Of a DNA stretch of 64,000 bases, positions 32,150 to 43,507 are shown in pieces (positions within the stretch are counted from its first letter, which is position 1; every line of letters begins with the position of its first letter). The notes under the pieces are model-generated. The model was not told where the DNA came from, searched no databases, and saw nothing but the letters and a program-made list of their open reading frames with translations. The position numbers and the translations under genes are program-made. Source of the DNA: Pleodorina starrii (Eukaryota > Chlorophyta > Chlorophyceae > Chlamydomonadales > Volvocaceae); assembly GCA_030267565.1 (NCBI GenBank), contig BRXU01000009.1:3048001-3112000 (forward strand). The letters run 5' to 3'.

Positions 32150-35100
32150 TCACAGATCCATCAGCAGCTTCACGTCGTCAATGCGCATCCGGCGGTTCTC
32201 CTCCGCCGACCGCCGGTCGAACGCCGCATTCGCCAGCTCACGCTTGCGCTCCTGGAACCAGACAACGAGACAAGGCACATCGGCCCACAGAACGGCAAAT
32301 TCCCATGACCCATGACCCAGATCGAGATTGAGCCATGATCCATGACCCATGTGACCCAGATCAAGATTAAGCCATGATCCATTACCCATGACCCAGATTG
32401 AGCCATAATCCATGACCCACATCGATCGACACCCACCTGCAGCAGCAACATGCGCTCCTCGATGGTGTCCGCTGCCACGTATCGAAACACCTGCAAGCCA
32501 GAGCCGCCGGCAGGGGTCAGTGGGTGAACTTAGTGAACTGCATGTGCGCGTGGCTGCGGCTGTGGTGCCACCGAAGGAGTCACGACAGGAGCACCTTGAC
32601 AACCAACAGTGACAACCACGCAAAAGCAAAGCAGGGCAGAGCAAGCCGTGGTAGCCCGATGCTCGCCCAAAGGAGCTTAAGACTGGGCCGTGACGCAACG
32701 CGGTGGGGTGGGATCACCCTCGGCCACTAGGGCACGCCGCCGATGTGGCGTGTACGGCACAAGGTGTTCCGTGGTGCTCTCTCTCCCTCTCTCGGCCTAC
32801 CGTATTTCGGGACAGGCTACTGAATCGACAGGCATCCATGGCGCACACACTCCTTGCGGCCCCTCCCCCCACACACTAACCCACGCAGACACCCCATCCT
32901 TGTTTCCCCACCCCGCCCGCACCCTGCCCAACCCACGCACCTCCACGTCGCGGGTCTGGCCCAGCCGGTGCACGCGGTCCTGTATTTGTGTTACGTTTCG
33001 GGGGGGGTGGGTGTGCCGGCGGGTGGGTTATAGCTGTGGTGGCAAGGGCTGTGGTGGGTCCCCATTAGGGGTCCGGCGCGGCAGCGGCATCAAGATCGCA
33101 ACCCCGGGCCCATCCAGCGGCGGTGAACCCGAGCAGCGCAACCCCCGGCCGCCATACTGCCGCTGCTCGGTTCCGGTCCCTGGGTGGTTCCTCTCCCTAC
33201 ATATGCACTGCACGGCTAAACCGGGTCCAGCACTGCATACCTACCGTCCCGCAATTCTGTCTTGGCAGGGCTGTGCTAAACCGCCGCGTGCTGCTCCGCC
33301 CCACCCAACACCAAGCCCAGCTTGGCCCAGCCTGGCCCAGCCTGGCCCAGCCTGGCCCAGCCTGGCCATGGCATCGTCCCCCCGGGTATTACCCTTTACC
33401 CACCATGGCCTGCTCCTCCACGGACGGGTTCCACCAGGGGTCCAGCATGTGCACGTGGCTGCGATCGGGGGACGCAGCGGGAGCAGCAGCGGGAGCAGGA
33501 GTGGGCATGGATAAGCTGAGACTCAGGGATGATAAAGATGATCCTCCCACGGGTGCGCGTTCAACGGAGAATGCGGAATGGCACGACCAGGACATGGCGC
33601 GGCGGCGCCGGGCTGGAAACTGCCAGGTCTGGCACCCGCCGATGCGGACAGTCTAAACATGTACCACCGCAGGATGGAGGGATGGGGGGGGATGGGGGTA
33701 AATAAAGATGATGCCGCCGCGATGGGACGGAGGCGCGTAGGCGGAGCCGGACCCCGCCAGGGTGGGGTGCACTGTTGGCAGGGGTCACAACATGCCCACG
33801 TGTTATCAAGGCCGGCCCGGCGGGCGCTGTGTGACGGCTGTGGGTCGCCGTATGGCCCACCACGTTACCTCACAGAGGCCACACCTCTCTCCGCGCGCCC
33901 CCGCCCTACCGCCCTACCTGGCCGCCGTGAGGTTCATGCCCACGCCGCCGGCCTTGAGGCTCACCTGCACCGAAACCAAACCGAAGCGAAGCGAGATGAA
34001 AACCATTGCTTCACGCACAGACTCCTCAGGTACATGGACGGACGACATGGCTACGGCTGGGGCCAATTTACGGGCAACTGGCAACTGGCAACAGAAAACC
34101 ACCCGGCGGGTCCAGCCCTAGTCCATAGCCCCGCTCCGGCGTACCAACCCGCTTCCATGCATACGCCTGCTGTGGATAGGCGCAATAGCCGCTGCTGGGA
34201 CGCACCCGACCCTTTCCCCACCCACACACCCATCACATCACATCCCATCCTCCCAGCAGCCCGACGCCTCCAGAGCTCCTCCCTGCACCCACCATCACCC
34301 ACCATCAGCCCTAAGCCCTAACCCCCCCTCCGGCTCCGGCCTATACGTGGATAACACCCCCCCCCGTCCACTCACCAGGAACACCAGCGGGCTGCCAGCC
34401 TCGCGGCGCGCGAACTCGCGCACCATCTCGCCGCGCGCCTTGGCCGGCGTGGACCCGTCCAGCCGCACGTACGGCAGCCCCGCCGCGTCCAGCGCGCGGC
34501 CCACCAGGTTCAGCATGCCTGCACCAAGACGGCGGGCGGAGGGGCCCTTTGGATCATCGGGGTCGGGGTCGGGGTCGGCTGCGGGAGAGTCGGTCGGCAC
34601 AGGTTCAGGTGAGGAGGCCAAGGCCGCAGAAACGTCTTCAGGTGGGATGACGAGATGGGAGATTTCACACGCGCAGACATGCACTACTTGGAGTACGGTA
34701 CGCTACACCCGGGCCTCGAAGGGCGGTGCAACGCCACGATCCAGAACGTTCCCCCAGCAGCTGCTGCAGCAGCATCAGCACATGTCAGTGTCGCCGGCGG
34801 TCCAGCTCCTGTCTGGCGCACCTGTGAACTGCGAGAACACGATTGACTTGAGGGGGCCGTTGCCGTCGGCGGGCTCCTGCGCCGCCGCGTTACGCAGCGC
34901 CGCCATCAGCGCCGCCACCTTGGCGGAGCTGGCCACCGGGTCGGCCACGTCAGTGCCGGCCTGCGGCCCGTGGAGCGATGTGGCGCCAGCATCAGCAGCG
35001 GCAAGGGCCAGGGGGTGGTCGGCATTAAGCTTGGGCTTGCTGGGACGAATGTCGACACCGGCCTTTGCCGTTGCCGTTGCTGATGCTGGGACTGTTCACG

Positions 35101-38100
35101 GCCACCCAGCCACCCAGCCACCCAGCCACCCACCCAGCCACCCACCCACCTGGGTCAGCTGCTCAGCGACTGCGTCCGGCGGCAGATCCACAATGTCCGC
35201 CATGGATAGCTGCCACGAGGAGGGAGGGTGAAGGAGGAGGAGGAGGAGGAGGGGGGGAAAGGGGCGAGGGGGTGTAAAAGACAGCAGTCAGGGCAGAAGG
35301 AGAAGCAGGGAGCGTGAGAGGGCCGCAGCGGACAGGACCGTGCCGTTGGGTCTATTCTGTGGCGCGCACCTACCGGTAACCCTCCAATCCCCCTTCCAGG
35401 TTCCCGCACGACCCACATCCCGCATCCCGCCTACCCATCAAGCGCCGCGCGCAAGTGCGCCGTTGCGCTTCGCTTCGCTGTGCCCGCTGTCCATTGCTCC
35501 CCTGTCACCTCCCTCCCCTCCCCTCCCCTCTCACCGGCGCGCGGCACATGGGGCAGCCGGGGCCGGCGGCGCGGGCGATCACGTTCTCAATGCACCTGCG
35601 TCCAACAGGTCCGACAGCAAGGCGGCGGGTGGATCGCGCACTCACAGCGGCAGGGGCCTGCGGTACAAAGCTGCTGCGTTTATGCTGGGGAGATGCTTCA
35701 ATCGGCCTTGGCGCCCCCAGCAGACTGTAACTGTGGCTGTGGCCTCCCCCATTGGACGAAGCACCCTGCCTGGAGGTACTGCTAAGCGCCCGCCTTTGCG
35801 CAAGAGCAAGCAAGCCAAGCCCGAGTGTCGCTCGCTCTCCCTCCCCTCGCCCGGCCCGGCCCCCAAGCCCCAACCCCGGCGCCGGCCGCAACCCCGCCCG
35901 GCCCAGCGCAAGCACCCACGTTTTGCAGAAGATGTGGCGGCAGCGGGTGATGCAGGCGGTCTGATTGAGCGCCTCCATGCAGATGGGGCAGTCGTCCTGG
36001 GATATTGGGATTGGAGGGGTTGCGGCATGGCAACCACCTTAAGGGCTTGGGGGTTGCGGCGGGGTTGCCTCTGTATGGTACAAACAAGGAACTGCGGCGG
36101 GCGGTAGCTCAACGAATGGAAAGGGGTTGCGGCGATCTCGCCCTGACAGTGGGTTCGCTTCCTCCCGCTGCTGCTGCTGCTCCCCCGCGCCCGCTGCAAA
36201 ACGACTTTTAGAGCGAGAGCAGCAGCAGCGGGAAGAAGCTCCCCTCCCCAACACGCTCGCCAGCCAGGCTGCCCCTCCCCTCCCCCTCCCCCGGGGTTCC
36301 ATCTTCCATGCCGCTGGCCAACACGTGCCGATCAGCCGCTCAGCGCGCAACAATCCCTTCCCCCCCACACACATATACACATACAGACGAGCCGCACCCA
36401 CCTGCAGCCCCGCGGTCAGCAGCCCCACCAGGCTCGTCCGCTCCTCCTCCGTCAGCGCGGCGGCGGCTCCCCGCCCGGCAGCCTGCTGCTGCCCGGCTGC
36501 GGCCGACGTCAGCGGCAGCGGGTCGCGCGTGCACAGGCAGCCCGCGTCGGCCACCTGAACGAGGGGTGGGTAGAGGTGAGGCGTGGGGCTTTGCTTCCAA
36601 GGCCTGTGCTTTGCTGAAGCGGCCCTGGCACATCCAAGCCCTGCGCAAATCCATCCTTTCGGTTTCCAAAGCGGGAGGTTCCAAGCACGTCCCCATCCAT
36701 TCGCCGCCTACCCAGTCGACCCCGCCCGGATGGTGGTTCGTCTGCGTCGCCCCCCTCCCACGGCTTCGGCAATCACCTGCATTACCCCCTCCCCCCCCAC
36801 GCACACAAACACACACACAAACACGCATACACCCACACCCACCTGGCGCAGCCTCAGGATGATCTCCAGCACGCTCATGTAGTTCTCCAGCAGCGTCTGC
36901 GACTGCAGCGCGTGGGCGATGACCTGGCGGCCCTGAAGCTCCAAACTGGAGGGGGAGGCCGGGAGGCAGGGAGGGGAGAAACACGAAGGGGACCAAGAAG
37001 AGGCGGTCAAGAGGCGGAGAGGAAGGCGGTCAAGAGGGGCTCAAGAGGCGGAGAGGAAGGAGGGCGGGATGGAAGGAAGGCTGAAGGCACAGCGGGCGAG
37101 CCCCGAGCCGGCCGCCAGTCAACACAAGACCCATCTCCAATCCCCGCGACGACCACCGTGCAGAGGGCAGGAATCGGCGCGCCCGTGGTTTGGCAGTTGC
37201 GTCGCGGCATGCATTGCGGGGAGACCGCAACACGCCACGACAGGTAAATCCACTGCGGCGGCGGCGGCGGGCGCCGACGGCTGGACAGCAGAGAAGCACC
37301 GTGCACGACTGGATGTGGAGGGGACACGGTGCTAGCGGCCTCCAAGTGTACGGCACTTGTCGTGACTTACGCGTCGTACTTGGCCCGGTCCTCGCGCGTG
37401 AGGTGGACGGTGACCATGTTGATGGTCTTGCGGGGCAGCACCACCAGTGGCCTGCCGTTGATCTACAGCATCAGGAGTTTTAGGGTCCAGGGTTATTTCA
37501 GGGTTAAGGGTTTTAGGGTTTGAAGCTTCTAGGCTGGTAACCCTGAAAGTGGATCAACAGGTGCGGGAGGGGTTGCGGTCCAGCGAGCTGGACGGCGGGG
37601 TGCCAGGCAAGTCGAGGGCCGAGGGTGCGATGAGAAGTCTGATGGAGTCTTCATGAGCTGTACCGGTATTTTTCTTCATGAAGGGAACTCTTCCGCCACC
37701 ACAATCCCCCTGCCTCCCTAACCTTTCGCGTCCGCTCGCCGGCCTCCTCGATATGCCCCCACCCCACCCACCCCTTCCACGCCTCAGCCCTTACCTCCCA
37801 TCTACCCACCCTACCACCCACCGCCCACACCGCACCGCCCCTACCCCACCGCCCCCACTCCAAAGCCCGCCCTCGTCCCCACCCGCACCTCCCATCCCCA
37901 CCCCCACTCACCTGCAGGTCCTTGGTTCGGCGCATGGCAATGGTGCGCATGAGCACCTGCAGCTTCTTGACGGCCCGCGGGTCGCACGCCTTGAGCGGCC
38001 GCTCCAGCACCCGGTTGAAAATGGAGCGCTCGTGCAGCGGCTCCAGACGCAGGAAGCACAGCTGGCCGTGCAGGTCGCTCAGGCGGTTCTGGATGGGGGT

Positions 38101-41100
38101 GCCGGTCACGGCCCACCTGCGGGGCAGCGAGGGGCAGCGCGGCGCGGGGCGGCCAGCCCGGTCGGACGGGATGGCGTGGGATGGCTGGGTTTAGCGCGGA
38201 GTTACAGCGCGGTCTGTCAGAGGGGGAGGCCGCCACGCGGTTCGCACGGGGATGGGGTGACTGGTGTGGCCCGAGGGTGGCCCGAGGGTGGCCCCGGTGT
38301 CGTCTTTGAATTTAGAGGCTGAGGCAGGGAAGGTCGTCATCCCTCGCAGGATGGCCGGACGGTGAGAAAGAAGATACCGCAGCAGAGGGCCGGCGGGCGC
38401 AGGGATGGGGGATTGGGGGCGGTTGTGGGGTCATTCCGCGAGCCGGCGGCGCAGCAGCCCAGAGCCCACCCGACCCGACCGGACCCAAGCAACTCACCGC
38501 CGTCCCGCCTTGAGCTTGGCCGCCGCCTGGCTCCACTTGGCGCGCGGGTTCTTGATGGTGTGCGCCTTGATGGGGGGGCAGAGCGGCAGACAACACGTCG
38601 GGCACTGCCCCTCCTGTCGGGCTCCGGCCCATACGTGGATAATCCCCTCCCCAATGGTGACCATTTTGTAATCCAGAGCCGCCTCCCGTCCGGCCCCATC
38701 CGCCTCCGTCCGCCGCCTCCGTCCCATCGCTGCGGCCTCGTCATCAATGTTGGGGCAGTACCCCCACCCGCCTGGCCCCGCCTGGCCCCACCTGGCCTGG
38801 ACACCGCCCGCCAGTGCCGGTCCCCCTCACCACACCTCATCACACACCACACCTCACCTCACCTCATCCAGAACCACCCTCAGCCACTGCACCGACAGCA
38901 GCCCCCGCCCGTCCGCCAGGTCGCCCCCCAGCACCGAGTAGGTGGTCAGCACCACGTCGTGGCCGGCCAGGAAGCTGGGCGAGCGGGAGCGGTCGGGGCC
39001 GTGGTACTGGTACACCTGGTCGGAACGAGTGGAGGCCCGAGGAGCGAACGAGGAGAAGCGGCGGAAGGAGAAGCGGCGGCGCGTGTGGGCGCGGGTAGGG
39101 AAGGTAGCGCGAGGGCGATGTAGTGGAAGGGTGTCGTGGTGTGGCACCAGGCAGACAGGCAGTCAGTCAGGCAAGATCGCCTCTTAAGAGCTGCATCCGC
39201 TCGCCCACGTTGCCTCGGTGACGGTGGTTTGGCTACGGTAAAGCTTTTCTTACCCCCTCTCCCCTTAACCCCCTTACCCCCTCTCCCCTTACCTTAGCCA
39301 GTCTTACCTCCTCTCCCCTTACTCCTCCCCCTTCACCTTACCTTTAGGTTTCCCGCCGTGTGCTCCTGGATCTGCATCACCCAGTTGGACAGGACGGACA
39401 CCGGGCACACGATCAGCGTGCAGCGCGGACCACCGGCGGCCGGCGGCTGCGGCGGCAGCTCGTCTGCGGCCGAGGCGCCGGCCGCGGCGGACGTAGAGGG
39501 CCCTGCGGCTCCAGCTGCGGAGGACGCCTGGCGGCAAAAGGAGGACAAGGGTCGCGGCGGCAGGGGGCCAGGGCCAAGGGGAGGAGGCGGCAAATTGATG
39601 CTGTGACAGGTGGGGTGAGTGGGTGCTGTACTGGTGTTGTTACCGTTGGTGTTGTTGCTGTTGCTACAGAATTCAGGTGTCTGTGAGGATGGTGCCTTCT
39701 CGGGGTGGTGCCAAACGCGAAACACGCTTGGGATGGAGTTAGTGGGACGGCCGGTGATTGATACGCCCTTTCGGACGCCCTGGTCACAGCTTGGCGTCTG
39801 CTCATACGTCAGCTATACCAGCCGCTGCGAAGGGGCACCCCTGTGCAAGCACTGAGTCGGCACTATACGCCGCCATTCCACCATCGTACTTGTCGTACCA
39901 GCACCAGTGCTTAACAGCAGGACCCAAATCCGGCACCCAAACACCTGTCCACTCTTGCGTAGTCTGGAGCCCACTGTATGTACCGTAACCACCACATCAA
40001 CACCCTGCTCGCCCCGCCCCATACACCGCCGTACCTTCCGCCGCTTGGGCGCCGGCGCGTAGTCCTCGTCGTCCGCGGCCTTGCTCTTGGACGCGCGGCC
40101 CTTGCCCGCCTTGCCCGCCTTGCCCTTCTTGTCCGCTGCCGGTGCCGCAGCTGTTGCTCCGGAACCGCTGGGGCCCGCGGCGGAGCCCCCGGCAGCCGCG
40201 CCGCCCTCCTCGCCAGTGAGGCTGATCATCTGGAGGGGCGGCAGCTGCACGCCCGGCCGGTTGGTGGCGATGAGCGAGATGATGGTCAGCGTCTTGCCTG
40301 CGGGCCAGAGGGCCGTGGGTCGGGTCCACCAAGCCGAATAGAGACGGGGTTTGCCTCCGAGGGTTGACAACGGAGCACATTGCACTGCGGCGCTGCCATC
40401 TAGCGCAAATGCGCAATCGCGATGGCGGAGTATGCAGCAGCGCTGGCACCAACACGGTGCCGTGATCAAGCAGTCCTGGCGCGACCAGCGCCTGGCCTCT
40501 GTTGCCGTGTGGTGTCTGGAGGACGCTGGCGAGAGCTGAAAGGATGTCAGGAGCTCGGGGTGTTGCCACGCGAGCGCCACCACCGTTTGCCACCAGGTCG
40601 CATGGCCACGTTGGCATCGCATGAACGCGCCCCCGTCTGCCGGCCCAGCCCCAGCCCTCCAGCCCTCCAGCCCTACCCAGTCCCATGTCGTCTGCCAGGA
40701 TCCCACCCCTGCACCGCAGCGGCGAAGAGGACGCACACCAGCGGCGTTAGGGGGTCAGGGAGTGATATAAAAAAAGAGTCACTGCGGATGTTGTTGAGCA
40801 AGCGTTAGGGGGTGCAGCCTTAGCGACATCCGGACCATACCGGCAGGCAAATGTGCACGTATGTAGTGCATTGCACACGCACTGCGAGCCCCACCTCAGC
40901 GGCTGGGGCCGCTCCGGCACCGAGAAGTTGGTGAGCGTGTTGAGGTAGCGCACGCCGGCGGCGCCGCGCTGCTGCTGCGCCTCCCAGAATGGCGGCAAGC
41001 TGCTGCCGTTCTCGCGGCCCACCATCCAGGCCAGGGCCACACGCTGGTGCGGGTACAGCCGCGACAGGACCTGCGGAGGGGGCGGGGGTGCGGCGCGGGG

Positions 41101-43122
41101 CACGCAGGCCGTGCGGCGAGCAGCCGGTCGACCGACGGCGAGAAACAGATCCGGCGGTATGGAGTGGAGTCTCGTGTCTAACTTCCAAGTAATGTTCGTG
41201 TCATTCGATCCCGGGGCTTGGGTTTCGCCGTGTGTTACCTTGCTTCCCTTCAGACACACTCCTGTAAGACCGCTGATTTGCACACCGCCAAGAGTGGTGG
41301 TGCTCAACCCCGAGAAACGCCACGGTGCGCACATGAGCGGATTCGCTCCCCTCCCACCACCCCCTCCCACCTCGACGTCGGGGTCCATTCCGGGATGCAG
41401 CGCCCCCGTGGCGTGGACCTCTGGCCGTGGCGGTGGCGGAAAGCGGGCGGGCGGCAGCAGGCACCCAGCAGCCTTGGTTAAGCACGGCAGACGGCACCCA
41501 TCGTCACCGTAGGGTAGGCTCCTGGTAGGCTAATTGTCAAGTACATCTTCCTCCCCCCGCCGGCCGCCCTAAGTTTCCCACTCCTTGTTCGTGTACAGCC
41601 CCCCTCCTTATCTGTTCTGTTCTGATCTGATCTGGCGGACCCACCATCGAACATCCGCTCGAGGGAGGTGTCCAGCTCTGACTGAGTCAAGGAATGCGAT
41701 GCCACATCCGACATGCGGCCGGTCCCCGAGCCGTCGCCGCCGCCGCGCGTGAGCACGATGCCGCCGTTGCGCAGGCGCTTGACCATGGCCTCCTGCTCGG
41801 CGGGCCCGGGTGGGCTGAAGCAGAGCAGGTCGATGGGCATGGTGTAGGCGCCCTTGGCGCCCTGCACGAGGCCTGCGCGTTGGGACAGGGCGGCCGACAG
41901 CGGACAGCGGCAGCAGCACGGAAATGGAGCAGATGGGGTTGCAGGAATGCGCACAGGAAGGAAGGAGGCGTAATACGGCACAGGGGAGGAGGCGTGTGGC
42001 ACGTAAGGAGTGATTGCGGGCCAGCGGTCTGCAAAACAGCGTATGCTGCCTGCTAGCAGGTGCGACCCACATGGACACATGCGACCCACATGGACACATG
42101 CGACCCACATGGACACATGCTGATTTACCCTCGATTCGGAGCTGGCCCTTGTCGATCAGCGGCGACATCTGCGTGCATTCGGCAAGCGAACATGGGGACC
42201 ATGAGTCCTTTTTGATATAACAACGTATGTGGGTGATGTGCTGCCACTCAATCGGGTCCCGTTTGCAAGAAAGCGTAGCACGTCATGGCAGAGCACGCAG
42301 CGGCCTCGTCCGAAGCCATGGGCGCCCAGCGCCCCATCTGAGTGAGCGCGACGACTGAGAGGCGGTCCTGATGGCCGAATGGGAAGTGCTTACCGCTGCC
42401 GCCTGCTCACGGGAGATGTGCCCTATCTTCTCGCCCCGCACGTTGTCGACTCGGATTGCCCTGCAAGTCGCGACCGAAACACGGCACCGAAGGCCATTGG
42501 CGACAGCACTGAGCCGACAGGCCAGCCGCGTAGGCGCAAGTCGCAAGATACCGTTGCAGGCTCCTGTAAAGTACGCACCATCGATCATACGGATTGTTGG
42601 GCTCTCGGATCAGCAGGACCATCTGCGTACATGGGTTGTTGAAGCGCGTCAGTTTCAAGTGCACACGCGGCCCCGAAGGGCATCGCATGTAAGGCACAAC
42701 TCGCACAGCACGCCGCGCAGAACAGACGCTGCAGAGTACGTACCTCATTCTTGTTAGCCTCCCCATTGTAATAACGCACACCAACAACTTTCGTCCTGAA
42801 GGAGCCGACAAGCTCTATGGAATCGTTGCCCTCGTCGCCGTCCTCATCCACCTGCGCTGGACATCGTCGGGATTTCGACCAAACGCCCGACGCTCAGCCC
42901 TAACCGCATACGCCGTGCAAAGCAAAGTAAGCTTCTTGATGATAGACGGTAGCCTTTCTTTAGCGACCCGCCAGCATATGGTAGGAGCCGACCCAAGAGA
43001 CACGCCATCGGGATGCTTTCGAGAGCCTGTACCTGCGTAAGATCAAGGATGTCCAGTGCTGCGGGCGCCTGTGAAGGACCTGCACCGCCTGGTGAAGGTT
43101 GCACCTGGTGCGACTTTTGCAT
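32150..43122 (-). CDS. HLTF/Rad5-type HIRAN-SNF2-RING translocase
   Basis: Likely a DNA translocase and ubiquitin ligase for replication-fork remodelling and PCNA polyubiquitination. Exons: 43033-43122, 42744-42851, 42579-42622, 42394-42460, 42129-42168, 41645-41872, 41371-41420, 40895-41070, 40677-40708, 40035-40297, 39342-39527, 38863-39015, 38498-38565, 37912-38116, 37371-37462, 36843-36945, 36402-36554, 35920-35996, 35535-35595, 35150-35209, 34822-34960, 34376-34518, 33918-33964, 33404-33458, 32941-32979, 32437-32490, 32150-32251. They give 944 residues (human HLTF 1,009). HIRAN spans about 45-125 (VVGVRYYNGEANKNE, REPNNPYDRWAIRVDN). SNF2 motifs: DDMGLGKT (about 273-280), LDEAHTIKN (about 477-485), TGTPIQNRLSDL, LKAGGVGMNLTAAS, DPWWNPSVEEQA and RVHRLGQTR. 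A C3HC4 RING (CPIC, CRHIFC, CPMC; about 689-731) is embedded between the helicase lobes, as in HLTF and Rad5. Only the upper limit of exon 21 is uncertain, with an alternative acceptor near 35063. Confidence 0.94.
32305..32420. repeat. Tandem repeat in the last intron of the HLTF-like gene
   Basis: Roughly three imperfect units of about 40 bp built from CCATGACCCA and AGATTGAGCCATAATCC-like blocks, filling most of the short intron between exons 26 and 27. Confidence 0.8.
33322..33367. repeat. 10-bp tandem repeat (TGGCCCAGCC) in an HLTF-like intron
   Basis: About 4.5 exact copies of a 10-base unit lie 36 bp beyond the 3' end of exon 24 in transcript sense. Confidence 0.9.
33703..33735 (+). 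repeat. Dispersed intronic motif, copy 1
   Basis: It contains AAAGATGATGCCGCC followed by GCGATGGGACGGAGGCG. Related sequences occur at 38714-38745 (minus) and 44325-44355 (plus), all inside introns. Confidence 0.6.
34334..34353 (+). repeat. Dispersed 20-base motif, copy 1
   Basis: CTCCGGCCTATACGTGGATA, found again with one difference at 38622-38641. Both copies are in introns of the HLTF-like gene. Confidence 0.65.
35101..35150. repeat. CCACCCAG tandem repeat abutting HLTF-like exon 20
   Basis: Six or so 8-base units end directly at the donor of exon 20 in transcript sense. Confidence 0.8.
38622..38641 (+). repeat. Dispersed 20-base motif, copy 2
   Basis: CTCCGGCCCATACGTGGATA; partner of 34334-34353. 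It shares its intron (38566-38862) with the motif at 38714-38745. Confidence 0.65.
38714..38745 (-). repeat. Dispersed intronic motif, copy 2
   Basis: Reverse complement of GCGATGGGACGGAGGCG at 38714-38730, preceded in that sense by GATGA-containing sequence, as in copy 1. Confidence 0.6.
42061..42117. repeat. Three exact 19-bp tandem copies in an HLTF-like intron
   Basis: The unit TGCGACCCACATGGACACA is repeated three times without change, a few bases beyond the donor of exon 5 in transcript sense (exon 5 is 42129-42168). Perfect identity suggests recent expansion. Confidence 0.92.
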
Positions 43123-43507
43123 TGTGAAAGCAATTTCGGAAATACGTTGGGGCTGTTGCCAAGGTTAGGAACTTATCGAATAATTTACTGTCCTGGCATT
43201 TCACGTCGACTCCCATGATGGTTTCGGAAACATCATGCGCTGAGGATGCCGCATCACATGCCACTTCACCAATCCATCGGTGTACTAAATTTTCGCTCAT
43301 TAATTTGAAGCAAGTCGTGGTCATACATGAGGAAGTGTCGCTGTCTATAAGTGCTTGTTAAACTTAATCTTACGCGGAGCGCCAACTTCAACTCGCAGTC
43401 GTCGTGCCAGGCGCCAAAAATCCATCTAATTCTAAGTCTGGGCTGTCTTTAGTGCTAATAGCACGCTTTAAAGTTGGGTTGGGCACGTCGTCCGAGGCCT
43501 TGAGGCA
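43123..43507. promoter_or_regulatory. Bidirectional promoter region, HLTF-like / PH1-like
   Basis: Only 385 bases separate the two start codons of divergent genes, so both promoters and 5' UTRs must lie here. It is clearly less GC-rich than the flanking exons. No specific factor site was recognised. Confidence 0.6.
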
